From positions 1-19,821 of the forward strand of contig JBGTQJ010000102.1 in assembly GCA_041941305.1 (NCBI GenBank): a stretch of DNA of 19,821 nucleotides, written 5' to 3'. The notes below the pieces were generated by a model that saw only the letters and a list, made by a program, of their open reading frames with translations, ran no database searches and was not told the origin of the DNA. The translations under genes were made by a program, and so were the position numbers. Below are positions 16,001-19,821 of this stretch, piece after piece; position 1 is the first letter of the stretch; every line of letters starts with the position of its first letter. Source of the stretch: JANSWP01 sp041941305. GTDB taxonomy: Bacteria > Bacteroidota > Bacteroidia > Chitinophagales > Saprospiraceae.

Positions 16001-18347
16001 TGGCACTTTTACAAATGTATTCTCCAACCAAAATGGCTGTGATAGTATTGTGACCCAAATCATTGCTTATGTGGAAGCAGATAGCTCCTATCAATTTGAA
16101 ACATCCTGTGATATGGCAAATGTGGGAACCAAGGTCCAATCTTTTGTCAACAGTCAGGGTTGTGATAGTTTGCATTTCATCATTACCGCTTTTGCTGAAA
16201 GCGACACGACTTATTTCAACTTTACGACTTGTGATCCCGATCAAACGGGCACAACAACAGAGCTGTTCATCAACTCTGAAGGATGCGATAGCCTGACCAT
16301 CACATCGACAAGCCTTTTAGCCTCCGACACCACTTATTTGTTTTCAGATACTTGTGACCCAAATAGCGCTGGAATTTTTTCCTCTCTTTTGGTCAATCAA
16401 AACGGTTGTGATAGCCTTGTCGTTGAAACTGTCGATTTATTGGTAAGTGACACTACTTATTTCGATTCTGAAACTTGCAATGCTCAGAATGCCGGAACCT
16501 TTTACACTTTACTCCAAAACCAAAATGGCTGTGATAGTTTAATTGTCGAAACTGTAAACCTGCTGGAAGGAGATACCACTTTTTTATATGACCAAACTTG
16601 CAATGCACAAAATGCTGGAGTCTTCACCACAATTTTGCCGAACCAGGGAGGTTGTGATAGTCTGATAATTGAAACCATAGAATTGGTATTTGGTGATACA
16701 ACTTTCCTCAACTCAGAAACTTGTGATCCACTAAGTGCTGGTGTTTTTTCCAATATTTTCCCAAATCAGCATGGTTGCGATAGCCTGGTATTAGAGACCG
16801 TGGAATTATTAGATTCTGATACAACCATTTTATTTTCAACGAGTTGCGAACCAAGCCAGGTAGGCGTATTTACAAATATCACGACCAATCAATACGGTTG
16901 TGATAGCACCATAATTGAAACGGTCAGTCTACTTCAGGGTGATACCACTATTTTGAACCTGGATACTTGCAACCCGCTCGACTCAGGAACAGTTTTCAAT
17001 TTATTATTAAACCAAAATGGCTGTGATAGTCTGGTATTAACAATTACCACATTGCTACCACCTGATTTTTGTGGGGTAGAAGCTACGGTTTTTGGAGATC
17101 AAATCGGTTGTGAAGAAACGACTGGGGAAATTACCTTGACGGTAGAAACAGGCTTGGCTCCACTTAATTATTCCTGGACAAATGGCAATGTTTCTGGAAA
17201 TGGAACAATTTTAACTTTAAATACGCCTGAAATAATAAGTAATTTACAATCAGGAACTTACAATATTACCATTACAGCTTCCAATGGTTTGGAAACCAAT
17301 TTAGAGGTGGAAATAACTCAAATCTTTTCTCCTCAAATCGACTTGCAAAGTATGGCTGATTTTGGGGGCTTTGATATCAGTTGCCAGGGTGAAACAGACG
17401 GAGGTGCAGCAGTGGAAATTATTGCTGGAGGCGCTCCACCTTATCATTATGCCTGGTCAAATGGATCTTCACTGAGCCTTGCAGAAAACCTTGGCACAGG
17501 CTGGCATGCTGTAACAGTTACGGATGCCAATGATTGTTTTGCAGTTGATTCCATTTATTTATCTGAACCAGAAGTATTTCTCGTCAATTTTTCAATCAAT
17601 GATTTGAGCTGTTTTAATGATCAGGATGGAAGTATCACTGTAGATGCCAGTGGAGGAGTTGGTCCTTACTTATATTCCATCAATGGAGCTCCATTTCAGG
17701 ATGAGGCAATTTTTTCAAATTTAGGGGCGGGTAGCTATCAAATTGTGGTACAAGATGCGAATGCTTGTGAAATCACTGAAATCATTTTGGTCAATACACC
17801 TTTTGAAATCGATGTTGAATTGGTGGGAAATGAAGAAATTATTTTAGGAGAAGCCGCTGAAATTCAGATACTTGCCAATATTCCTTTTGATGCGATTGAT
17901 TCCATCATGTGGTTTCCTCCCAATGAATTTGAGTGCCCTGATTGTATTGAACAGGTCATTTATCCTATTGTCACAAGTACTTATTCGGTCATGGTAATGG
18001 GCGAAAACGGCTGCATGGCAGAGGATGACATTACCATTTTTGTGGATCGTCAACGTCCCGTCTATATTCCCAATGCTTTTTCACCTAATGGCGATGGACA
18101 AAATGATTTTTTCCAAATTTTTGCTGGAAAATCTGTGTCCAATATCAAATCCTTCCTGATCTTCGATCGTTGGGGAGATGCCGTATTTAAAGCTGAAAAT
18201 TTTCAACCCAATGACCCTGCCCATGGTTGGGATGGCAAACACCGAGGAGAAGTCCTCAAATCAGCCGTATTTGTCTATTTTGCAGAAATAGAATTTGTGG
18301 ATGGTAAAGTAGAATTGTTTGAAGGAGATGTGATATTAATGAGATAG
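7086..18347 (+). CDS. giant secreted Ig-like repeat protein with T9SS type B sorting domain
   Basis: This 3,753-aa protein is a presumed cell-surface or extracellular fibre. A signal peptide (MRQTITFIAVAFLSVGAFS) is followed by 22 tandem 74-aa units (residues 29-1656), module B1 (1657-2022), 7 more units (2023-2540), module B2 (2541-2906), a bridging unit (2907-2956), nine 41-aa units (2957-3325), SprB-like repeats (Cys at about 3342, 3433 and 3509; for example DGSITVDASGGVGPYLYSI) and a type B sorting domain (3659-3753, VYIPNAFSPNGDGQNDFFQ). The 74-aa unit resembles Ig-like units common in Bacteroidota adhesins, with two invariant cysteines likely to form a disulfide. Only one Lys (K3016) and no Arg occur between residues 3 and 3654. 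Adhesion, matrix or gliding roles are inference; no enzyme motif was seen. No PorP/SprF partner gene is nearby. Repeats this alike are prone to assembly collapse, so the true copy number could differ. Confidence 0.93.
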   Translation: MRQTITFIAVAFLSVGAFSSNPFPLDTGIVVTITPVGTYCESDPAVNLQATPPGGTWGGAANQFGQFLPPSSGPGNHVVTYDYDDGNGCTGSDQITITVYANPTVMIDPAGPFCDNDPVYQLIGTPTGGTWSGAANSLGQVDPVALGPGSHPVQYDYTDSNGCSGTGVINIPIFTTPVASITPAGPFCEDEPIQTLNASPTGGTWGGAANSLGQIDPATLGAGIHEVTYSFSNGNNCTDIDTINVQINGLPMVSIVQVGPFCDSDPLQILSSSPSGGTWGGAANASGEFDPSSVGAGNHNVTYSYTDGNGCTNADQITIVVNADPTVSINAAGPFCDNDPVQTLSASPTGGTWGGAANASGQIDPGTLGAGSHNVTYDYTDSNNCYNSDQITITIYTAPIVSINAAGPFCDNDPVQTLSASPAGGTWGGAANASGQIDPATLGTGAHTVTYDYTDSNNCSNSDQITVIINASPTVSITPAGPYCIDDPLQNLTVTPTGGTWGGAANASGQIDPAALGVGSHIVTYDYTDSNNCSNSDQITVVINAMPTVSITQVGPFCEDVGVQTLTASPTGGTWGGAANASGQIDPATLGAGSHTVTYDYTDSNNCSNSDQITVVIYALPTVSITQAGAFCEDAGVQTLTASPTGGTWGGAANASGQIDPATLGAGAHTVTYDYTDSNNCSNSDQITVVIYALPAVSITQVGPFCEDAGVQILTATPAGGSWGGAANASGQIDPATLGAGSHNITYDYTDSNNCSNSDQITVIVNALPIVSINPAGPFCVDDPVQTLIATPTGGTWGGVANASGQIDPTALGIGSHTVTYDYTDGNGCTNSDQITVVINAFPTVIITPAGPFCVDAPLQTLSASPPGGVWGGAANGAGQIDPAGLGIGSHMVTYDYTNGSSCSNSDTITIIINSLPTVSISPAGPFCEDDPTQTLTASPSGGTWGGVANSSGQIDPMALGSGSYTITYDYTDGNGCSNSDQITIVVNALPIVSITPAGPFCVSAPSQTLTASPSGGTWGGVANPSGQIDPVVLGIGSHTVTYDYTDGNGCANSDQISILIYGLPTVSISPAGPFCDNDPTQTLTATPPGGTWGGAANASGQIDPATLGSGTHTVTYDFTDDNGCMNSDQISIVINAAPTVSISPAGPFCDNDPTQTLTATPPGGTWSGAANASGQIDPTALGSGTHTVTYDYTDGNGCMNTDQISIVINASPIVSISPAGPFCEDDPIQTLTATPGGGTWGGAANPAGQIDPMTLGAGSFIVTYTFINGSGCFNTDQINIQIDAQPTVSISPAGPFCEDDPVQTLTGTPPGGTWGGAANSGGQIDPSILGSGSHTVTYTFTNAAGCTDSDQTTIVINPNPTVSISPAGPFCEDDAHQILTGSPPGGTWGGAANGSGQIDPMTLGPGSYSVTYSFTDSNGCSDSDQITVVINAGPIVSITPAGPFCEDDSPQTLSASPGGGTWGGAANAGGQIDPTSLGVGNHTVTYDYTDGNGCSNSDQFTVVITAAPTVSITPAGPFCEDDPQQTLSATPSGGAWGGAANASGQIDPVTLGIGTHIVTYNYTDPSGCSDSDQISIVINAAPSVSITPAGPFCSNDPTQTLVGTPSGGTWGGAANSGGTIDPNALGPGAHTVTYDYTDGNGCSASSSETIEINDIPTADISGSGIVCAGSGGTVNMTIEVTGVFDLTVTYAIDGTPQAPITISSSPYTLTASTPGTYTITNVTDANGCSNTGTGTATLTEVSAPTAVNISTDCDASNLNYVVTFEITGGDPTTYQVTGDPGNLSATPPYTFTSDPIPSGDPYSFTIDDVNNCNPQTIAGSFECSCITQVGTMDLTPITGCGLEAITTTYDPSSEVNDGNDVVEFVVHTNSGTSLGTVLLTNGSPTFTFDPNSMNYGTTYYISAIMGNDNGSGGVDLNDPCVSVAQGTPVTFFEEPTAEITGSTSICTGETATLTINLTGAAPWNLVYNDGTDDININGILSSPYSFDISPLITTTYVLVSVQDQNCEGTVSGSATISINPDPTIQISPAGPFCINDPIQQLSATPPGGTWGGVANIVGEINPSTLGQGSFTVTYDYTDANGCSGSEQMTFTINNTPNASISPAGPFCENDPPQSLIGNPSGGVWGGAANPLGQIEPSLLGPGTHIATYTYTDPNNCSDEAEISIVINQLPLISILPAGPFCIMDPIQTLSATPSGGVWGGAANANGQINPSSLGEGMHVVTYDYTDGNGCTNSEQSIIIINSEPTVIITPAGPFCENDPIQSLIGFPSGGIWGGVANQAGQINPLALGAGTFQVSYLYTDAQGCSAEDQINIQINPIPNVTILPAGPFCESDPVQLLTAFPSGGVWSGAANAIGQIDPGQLGAGPHIATYNYTNASGCSNTQQITIFINPSPIVTIDSAGPFCEDEPIQFLQASPAGGIWGGAASSNGAFNPAVLGAGTHVVTYFYATPENCSNIDQLSITVHPVPDVNIIPAGPLCEDEPLHTLMASPPGGIWGGVANANGQIDPAALGLGTHQVTYQVTNAEGCEDFESIAIDIYALPTAAISGSGMICEGGNETFPLTFNTSGSGNVIVHYEIDGNPQQPITISSSPFVLNASTPGIYTITQVTDETGCSNTGSGMAEITGVDAPQISNFNINCNATNTEYTVTFEISGGDQGSYDISGDPGNISPNAPYIFTSNPLSSGAAYFFFISDANDCSPTSLSGSFSCDCSTNAGTMNPATITICENEPAIANHDDNEVLDGNDNLIFVLHDSNGNTLGTVFSTNDTPEFNFQPPLQYGTIYYISAVAGDDDGNGGVLLDDPCLSVSLGTPVLFNPLPTATILNDASICSGDEISLVFNLTGNAPFDVTYHDGTSSILLENIFDGHAVAISPSSTITYEILSVADNSSPICMVQNGNAVTITVNSDVTIFQEMEICNGESAFLQGDFQTSSGLYSDTLSTIHNCDSIIVTELIVNDVDSIALNSTTCDLNSAGTFTNVFSNQNGCDSIVTQIIAYVEADSSYQFETSCDMANVGTKVQSFVNSQGCDSLHFIITAFAESDTTYFNFTTCDPDQTGTTTELFINSEGCDSLTITSTSLLASDTTYLFSDTCDPNSAGIFSSLLVNQNGCDSLVVETVDLLVSDTTYFDSETCNAQNAGTFYTLLQNQNGCDSLIVETVNLLEGDTTFLYDQTCNAQNAGVFTTILPNQGGCDSLIIETIELVFGDTTFLNSETCDPLSAGVFSNIFPNQHGCDSLVLETVELLDSDTTILFSTSCEPSQVGVFTNITTNQYGCDSTIIETVSLLQGDTTILNLDTCNPLDSGTVFNLLLNQNGCDSLVLTITTLLPPDFCGVEATVFGDQIGCEETTGEITLTVETGLAPLNYSWTNGNVSGNGTILTLNTPEIISNLQSGTYNITITASNGLETNLEVEITQIFSPQIDLQSMADFGGFDISCQGETDGGAAVEIIAGGAPPYHYAWSNGSSLSLAENLGTGWHAVTVTDANDCFAVDSIYLSEPEVFLVNFSINDLSCFNDQDGSITVDASGGVGPYLYSINGAPFQDEAIFSNLGAGSYQIVVQDANACEITEIILVNTPFEIDVELVGNEEIILGEAAEIQILANIPFDAIDSIMWFPPNEFECPDCIEQVIYPIVTSTYSVMVMGENGCMAEDDITIFVDRQRPVYIPNAFSPNGDGQNDFFQIFAGKSVSNIKSFLIFDRWGDAVFKAENFQPNDPAHGWDGKHRGEVLKSAVFVYFAEIEFVDGKVELFEGDVILMR
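7170..12053 (+). repeat. array A1: 22 tandem copies of a 222-bp coding unit
   Basis: Each unit encodes 74 aa on the plan P-x-V-S-I-x-P-A-G-P-F-C, then a segment like TLTASPTGGTWGGAAN, then GQIDP-x-x-LG-x-G-x-H-x-V-T-Y-D-Y-T-D, then NGC and a closing strand. Units begin at 7170, 7392, 7614 and so on every 222 bp, and the next domain starts exactly at 12054, so no copy has gained or lost a base. Cysteines fall at unit positions 12 and 61 in every copy. Because 222 is a multiple of three, gain or loss of copies would keep the reading frame. Confidence 0.95.
12054..13151 (+). repeat. module B1 (366 aa), first of two related modules
   Basis: The array is interrupted by a non-74-aa module starting PTADISGSGIVCAG. 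It contains an Ig-like segment with PITISSSPYTL and NGCSNTG, a middle cysteine-rich segment with FECSC and YGTTYYISAIMGND, and a final Ig-like segment starting at EITGSTSICTGE. It aligns along its whole length with module B2 (14706-15803). Both are 1,098 bp long, with small compensating indels inside. Confidence 0.85.
13152..14705 (+). repeat. array A2: 7 tandem copies of the 222-bp unit
   Basis: Seven further copies of the same 74-aa unit run from 13152 to 14705, again at exactly 222 bp each and with both cysteines kept. They are more diverged from one another than the A1 copies. Copies 2 to 7 of this block have Val or Ile in front of the conserved Trp (GGVWGG, GGVWSG or GGIWGG) where A1 copies nearly always have Thr. 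Confidence 0.93.
14706..15803 (+). repeat. module B2 (366 aa), second copy of the B module
   Basis: It starts PTAAISGSGMICEGG and shares with B1 the blocks PITISSSP, YTIT-x-VTD, GCSNTG, GDPGN, a C-x-C motif (CDC here, CSC in B1), YGT-x-YYISA, DDPC (NDPC in B1) and GTPV. The DNA has diverged well beyond recent duplication. It ends where the bridging unit VTIFQEMEICNGES begins. Confidence 0.85.
15954..17060 (+). repeat. array S: 9 tandem copies of a 123-bp coding unit
   Basis: Nine 41-aa units, each exactly 123 bp, follow the plan SDTTY-x5-C-x5-G-x-F-x8-N-G-CDSL-x2-ET-x2-LL. Cysteines sit at unit positions 11 and 29 in all copies. The preceding 50-aa segment (15804-15953) has a related but longer form, with C-GES near its start and CDSIIVTELIVN near its end. 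Units of this kind occur in other Bacteroidota surface proteins. Confidence 0.92.
18060..18344 (+). other. T9SS type B sorting domain (gliding-motility-associated C-terminus)
   Basis: The last 95 residues of the giant protein begin with PNAFSPNGDGQNDFF and continue with FLIFDRWGDAVFKAEN, HGWDGKHRGE, VFVYFAEIEF and DGKVELFEGDVILMR. This is the standard type B (CHU_C-like) signature. It marks the protein for export across the outer membrane by the type IX system. Unlike the rest of the protein, it is rich in Lys and Arg. Confidence 0.95.
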
Positions 18348-18366
18348 TGAAAAAAACAAAATTACT

Positions 18367-18397
18367 TTTGCCAAATACTTAAATAATTGTACCTTTG
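18367..18397 (+). promoter_or_regulatory. promoter of rpmH
   Basis: TTTG at 18367-18370 and TACCTTTG at 18390-18397, 19 bp apart, match the Bacteroidota primary-sigma consensus at every defined base. Initiation near 18404 would leave a leader of about 40 bases before the rpmH ATG. No hairpin terminator separates it from the giant gene's stop at 18347, so read-through from upstream is also possible. Confidence 0.7.
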
Positions 18398-18443
18398 CGC
18401 GCTATTTGAAAATTGCTAGACAAAAGTTTAAAATAACAATACA

Positions 18444-18599
18444 ATGAAAAGGACTTTTCAACCATCAAGAAGAAAGAGAACCAATAAGCACGGCTTCCGA
18501 TCCAGAATGAGTAGCAAGAATGGTCGTAAGGTTTTAGCACGTCGCCGAGCAAAAGGCAGAGCTAAATTGACTGTTTCTGACGAAAGAAGATTGAAGTAA
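18444..18599 (+). CDS. rpmH: 50S ribosomal protein L34
   Basis: This 51-aa basic protein reads MKRTFQPSRRKRTNKHGFRS and continues RMSSKNGRKVLARRRAKGRA to end DERRLK, an unmistakable bacterial L34 of normal length. It is a small component of the large ribosomal subunit that binds 23S rRNA. The ATG at 18444 is followed by the conserved KRTFQPS start, so the start is secure. In many bacteria rpmH sits beside rnpA and dnaA; here it is alone, between the giant surface-protein gene and the converging rimK gene. A full-consensus promoter precedes it and a strong hairpin follows it. Confidence 0.98.
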   Translation: MKRTFQPSRRKRTNKHGFRSRMSSKNGRKVLARRRAKGRAKLTVSDERRLK

Positions 18600-18634
18600 T
18601 ATAAGTGCCTCTTTTGGGGCTTTAGATATTTATC

Positions 18635-18681
18635 AAAAAATTGCGCTATGATTTCGAATTGAAATCATAGCGCAATTTTTT
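18635..18681. terminator. bidirectional intrinsic terminator between rpmH and rimK
   Basis: Bases 18635-18655 are the exact reverse complement of 18661-18681 (21 bp) around a five-base loop GAATT. The arms end in A6 on the left and a run of seven T (18676-18682) on the right, so both strands give a stem followed by a U-run. It ends rpmH transcription on the plus strand and rimK transcription on the minus strand. The rimK stop codon (18683-18681) overlaps the outer end of the right arm. Confidence 0.9.
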
Positions 18682-19598
18682 TACCGAACCCTATGGCGCT
18701 GTTCTCTTTGGTAAGCATTCAGTTTTTTCACTCTACTCACCAAATATTCAATAATCACCCCGGATATATCTACTTTGGTAGTGGTTTCAATTCCCTCCAA
18801 ACCAGGAGAAGCATTGACTTCCATTATGAGTGGTCCTCGTCTGGATTGTAGCAAATCTACTCCGGCAACATCCAAGCCCATCAAACGTGCAGACTTTTTG
18901 ATAATTCGTTTTTCTTCCTCGTTTAACTCAAAAGGAACCGAGCTGGCTCCACGGTGAAGATTGGAACGAAATTCACCTTCAGAGGCTTGTCTTTTCATCG
19001 TAGCGACAATTTGTCCACCAACCACCAAAGCGCGAATATCTGCCCCTTTGGCTTCCTCTATAAATTCCTGAACGAGGACTTTCTTATTCGTTTTATGAAA
19101 AGCCTCAACAATGGCTATCGCCGTACTTTTACTTTCCGCCAAAATCACTCCGGCGCCATGCGTTCCTTCCAATAATTTAATAATCAATGGAGCCCCGCCT
19201 ATGCGATCTATGAGGAATGGTAATTCTTCTAAATTATTGACAACGAATGTTTTAGGAATTGCAACGCCCGAAACAGACAATTTTTGCAAGCTGCGCAATT
19301 TATCCCTTGATTTAAGAATGGCATCAGAACGAGTCGTTGTAAATATATTCATCAATTCAAATTGCTTCACCACAGCAGAGCCATAAGAAGTAACGGAGGC
19401 GCCGATTCGGGGAATGACTGCATCCAGTCCCACCAAACTCCTTCCCTCATAATAAATGCGCGGTTCATTTTTCTCAATTATCAGATTACAACGTTGATGA
19501 TCAATCACCCTCATTTTGTGCCCACGACGGAAACCAGCTCGAAACAAGCTTTGTGTGGAATACAAATTAAACGCTCTGGAAAGTATCGCGATGTTCAT
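18681..19598 (-). CDS. rimK: ribosomal protein S6 L-glutamate ligase (RimK, ATP-grasp)
   Basis: This 305-aa ATP-grasp enzyme is, by strong family resemblance, RimK, which adds glutamate residues to the C-terminus of ribosomal protein S6 using ATP. It opens with MNIAILSRAFNLYSTQSL and has the RimK signatures DAVIPRIGASVTSYG (59-73), SRDKLRSLQ (97-105), APLIIKLLEGTHGAGV (136-151), QEFIEEAKGADIRALV (177-192), EGEFRSNLHRGA (207-218) and GPLIMEVNASPGLEGIETTT (255-274). Glu260 and Asn262 would be metal ligands. The length is close to the E. coli enzyme (300 aa). Other RimK-like ligases use different substrates, so S6 itself is inferred. The start at 19598 fits the conserved N-terminus. It converges on rpmH, so two ribosome-related genes share a terminator. 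No matching -7 element was found upstream. Confidence 0.92.
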   Translation of the reverse strand: MNIAILSRAFNLYSTQSLFRAGFRRGHKMRVIDHQRCNLIIEKNEPRIYYEGRSLVGLDAVIPRIGASVTSYGSAVVKQFELMNIFTTTRSDAILKSRDKLRSLQKLSVSGVAIPKTFVVNNLEELPFLIDRIGGAPLIIKLLEGTHGAGVILAESKSTAIAIVEAFHKTNKKVLVQEFIEEAKGADIRALVVGGQIVATMKRQASEGEFRSNLHRGASSVPFELNEEEKRIIKKSARLMGLDVAGVDLLQSRRGPLIMEVNASPGLEGIETTTKVDISGVIIEYLVSRVKKLNAYQREQRHRVR

Positions 19599-19725
19599 TG
19601 CTGAAACATTGTTGTATGACGAAGTTAATAATTATTTCTATACTTCAAATGGGGTGAAAAGATGAAAATAATTAAGGGCTATCAGAAGGGTTTATTTGGA
19701 GAAGTCAGACCGCAATGCTGTCAGG

Positions 19726-19752
19726 CGCCAGACTAAACAAGTATTTCTGGCG
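19726..19752. repeat. short inverted repeat in a GC-rich terminal block
   Basis: CGCCAGA at 19726-19732 is repeated in inverse as TCTGGCG at 19746-19752 with a 13-base spacer. It lies in the last 223 bp (19599-19821), which hold no convincing gene. From about 19705 onwards base composition turns clearly richer in G and C, with GACGCCGCCGCCG at 19771-19783. The octamer CAGACCGC occurs twice (19706-19713 and 19759-19766). This may be an intergenic repeat element or the edge of something beyond the window. Confidence 0.4.
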
Positions 19753-19821
19753 TACTTCCAGACCGCCGTTGACGCCGCCGCCGTGTATCATAATGCTTCA
19801 ACCCGGTTTACGGACGGTTTT

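Noticed and set aside
18605..18624. Small GCCTC...GGGGC hairpin just after the rpmH stop
   Set aside because: The pairing is imperfect and short, and the 21-bp stem with T-run at 18635-18682 is a far better terminator.
18775..19604. Several plus-strand open frames opposite rimK
   Set aside because: RimK motifs are continuous along the minus strand, so these frames are shadows of it.
19662..19736. 24-codon plus-strand frame MKIIKGYQKGLFGEVRPQCC...
   Set aside because: It is too short, has no family resemblance, and runs through the composition boundary and the inverted repeat, so coding cannot be claimed.

Overview
The window looks like a chromosomal segment from a Bacteroidota bacterium, most probably of the Saprospiria/Lewinella kind. 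The evidence is two secreted proteins with type IX secretion system (T9SS) C-terminal sorting domains (one type A, one type B), a FecI/FecR/TonB-receptor operon with the Bacteroidota-style STN and DUF4974 domains, and promoter-like sites of the Bacteroidota form TTTG-N19-TAnnTTTG. No rRNA, tRNA, CRISPR array, transposase, integrase or phage gene was recognised. The taxonomic placement is an inference from domain content only.

Layout. Positions 1-86 hold perhaps the last codons of an upstream gene. A GNAT acetyltransferase (87-575, +) converges on a minus-strand operon: ECF sigma factor (5084-4488), FecR anti-sigma factor (4371-3367) and TonB-dependent receptor (3340-683). By family knowledge, these three would sense an external ligand and couple uptake to transcription. 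Divergent from the sigma gene is a secreted choice-of-anchor L / PKD protein with a type A T9SS tail (5394-6635). After a non-coding stretch of 450 bp comes one giant gene (7086-18347, 3,753 aa) covering more than half the window. Its 3' end is followed by rpmH (ribosomal protein L34, 18444-18599, +), which converges across a perfect bidirectional hairpin on rimK (ribosomal protein S6 glutamate ligase, 19598-18681, -). The last 223 bp have no convincing gene but contain a GC-rich block unlike its surroundings.

The giant protein is the main point of interest. Its order is: signal peptide; 22 copies of a 74-aa two-cysteine Ig-like unit; a 366-aa module; 7 more copies of the 74-aa unit; a second, diverged 366-aa module; a 50-aa bridging unit; 9 copies of a 41-aa two-cysteine unit; SprB-like repeats; and a type B (gliding-motility-associated) sorting domain. 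All 29 copies of the 74-aa unit and all 9 copies of the 41-aa unit keep exact length (222 bp and 123 bp) without one indel. Reading the translation, residues 3 to 3654 contain only one lysine and no arginine, while the sorting domain has many. The neighbouring type A cargo shows a milder version of the same depletion. I infer a very long, disulfide-pinned, acidic surface or extracellular fibre that offers almost no cleavage site for trypsin-like proteases. Its function (adhesion, matrix, gliding) cannot be settled from sequence.
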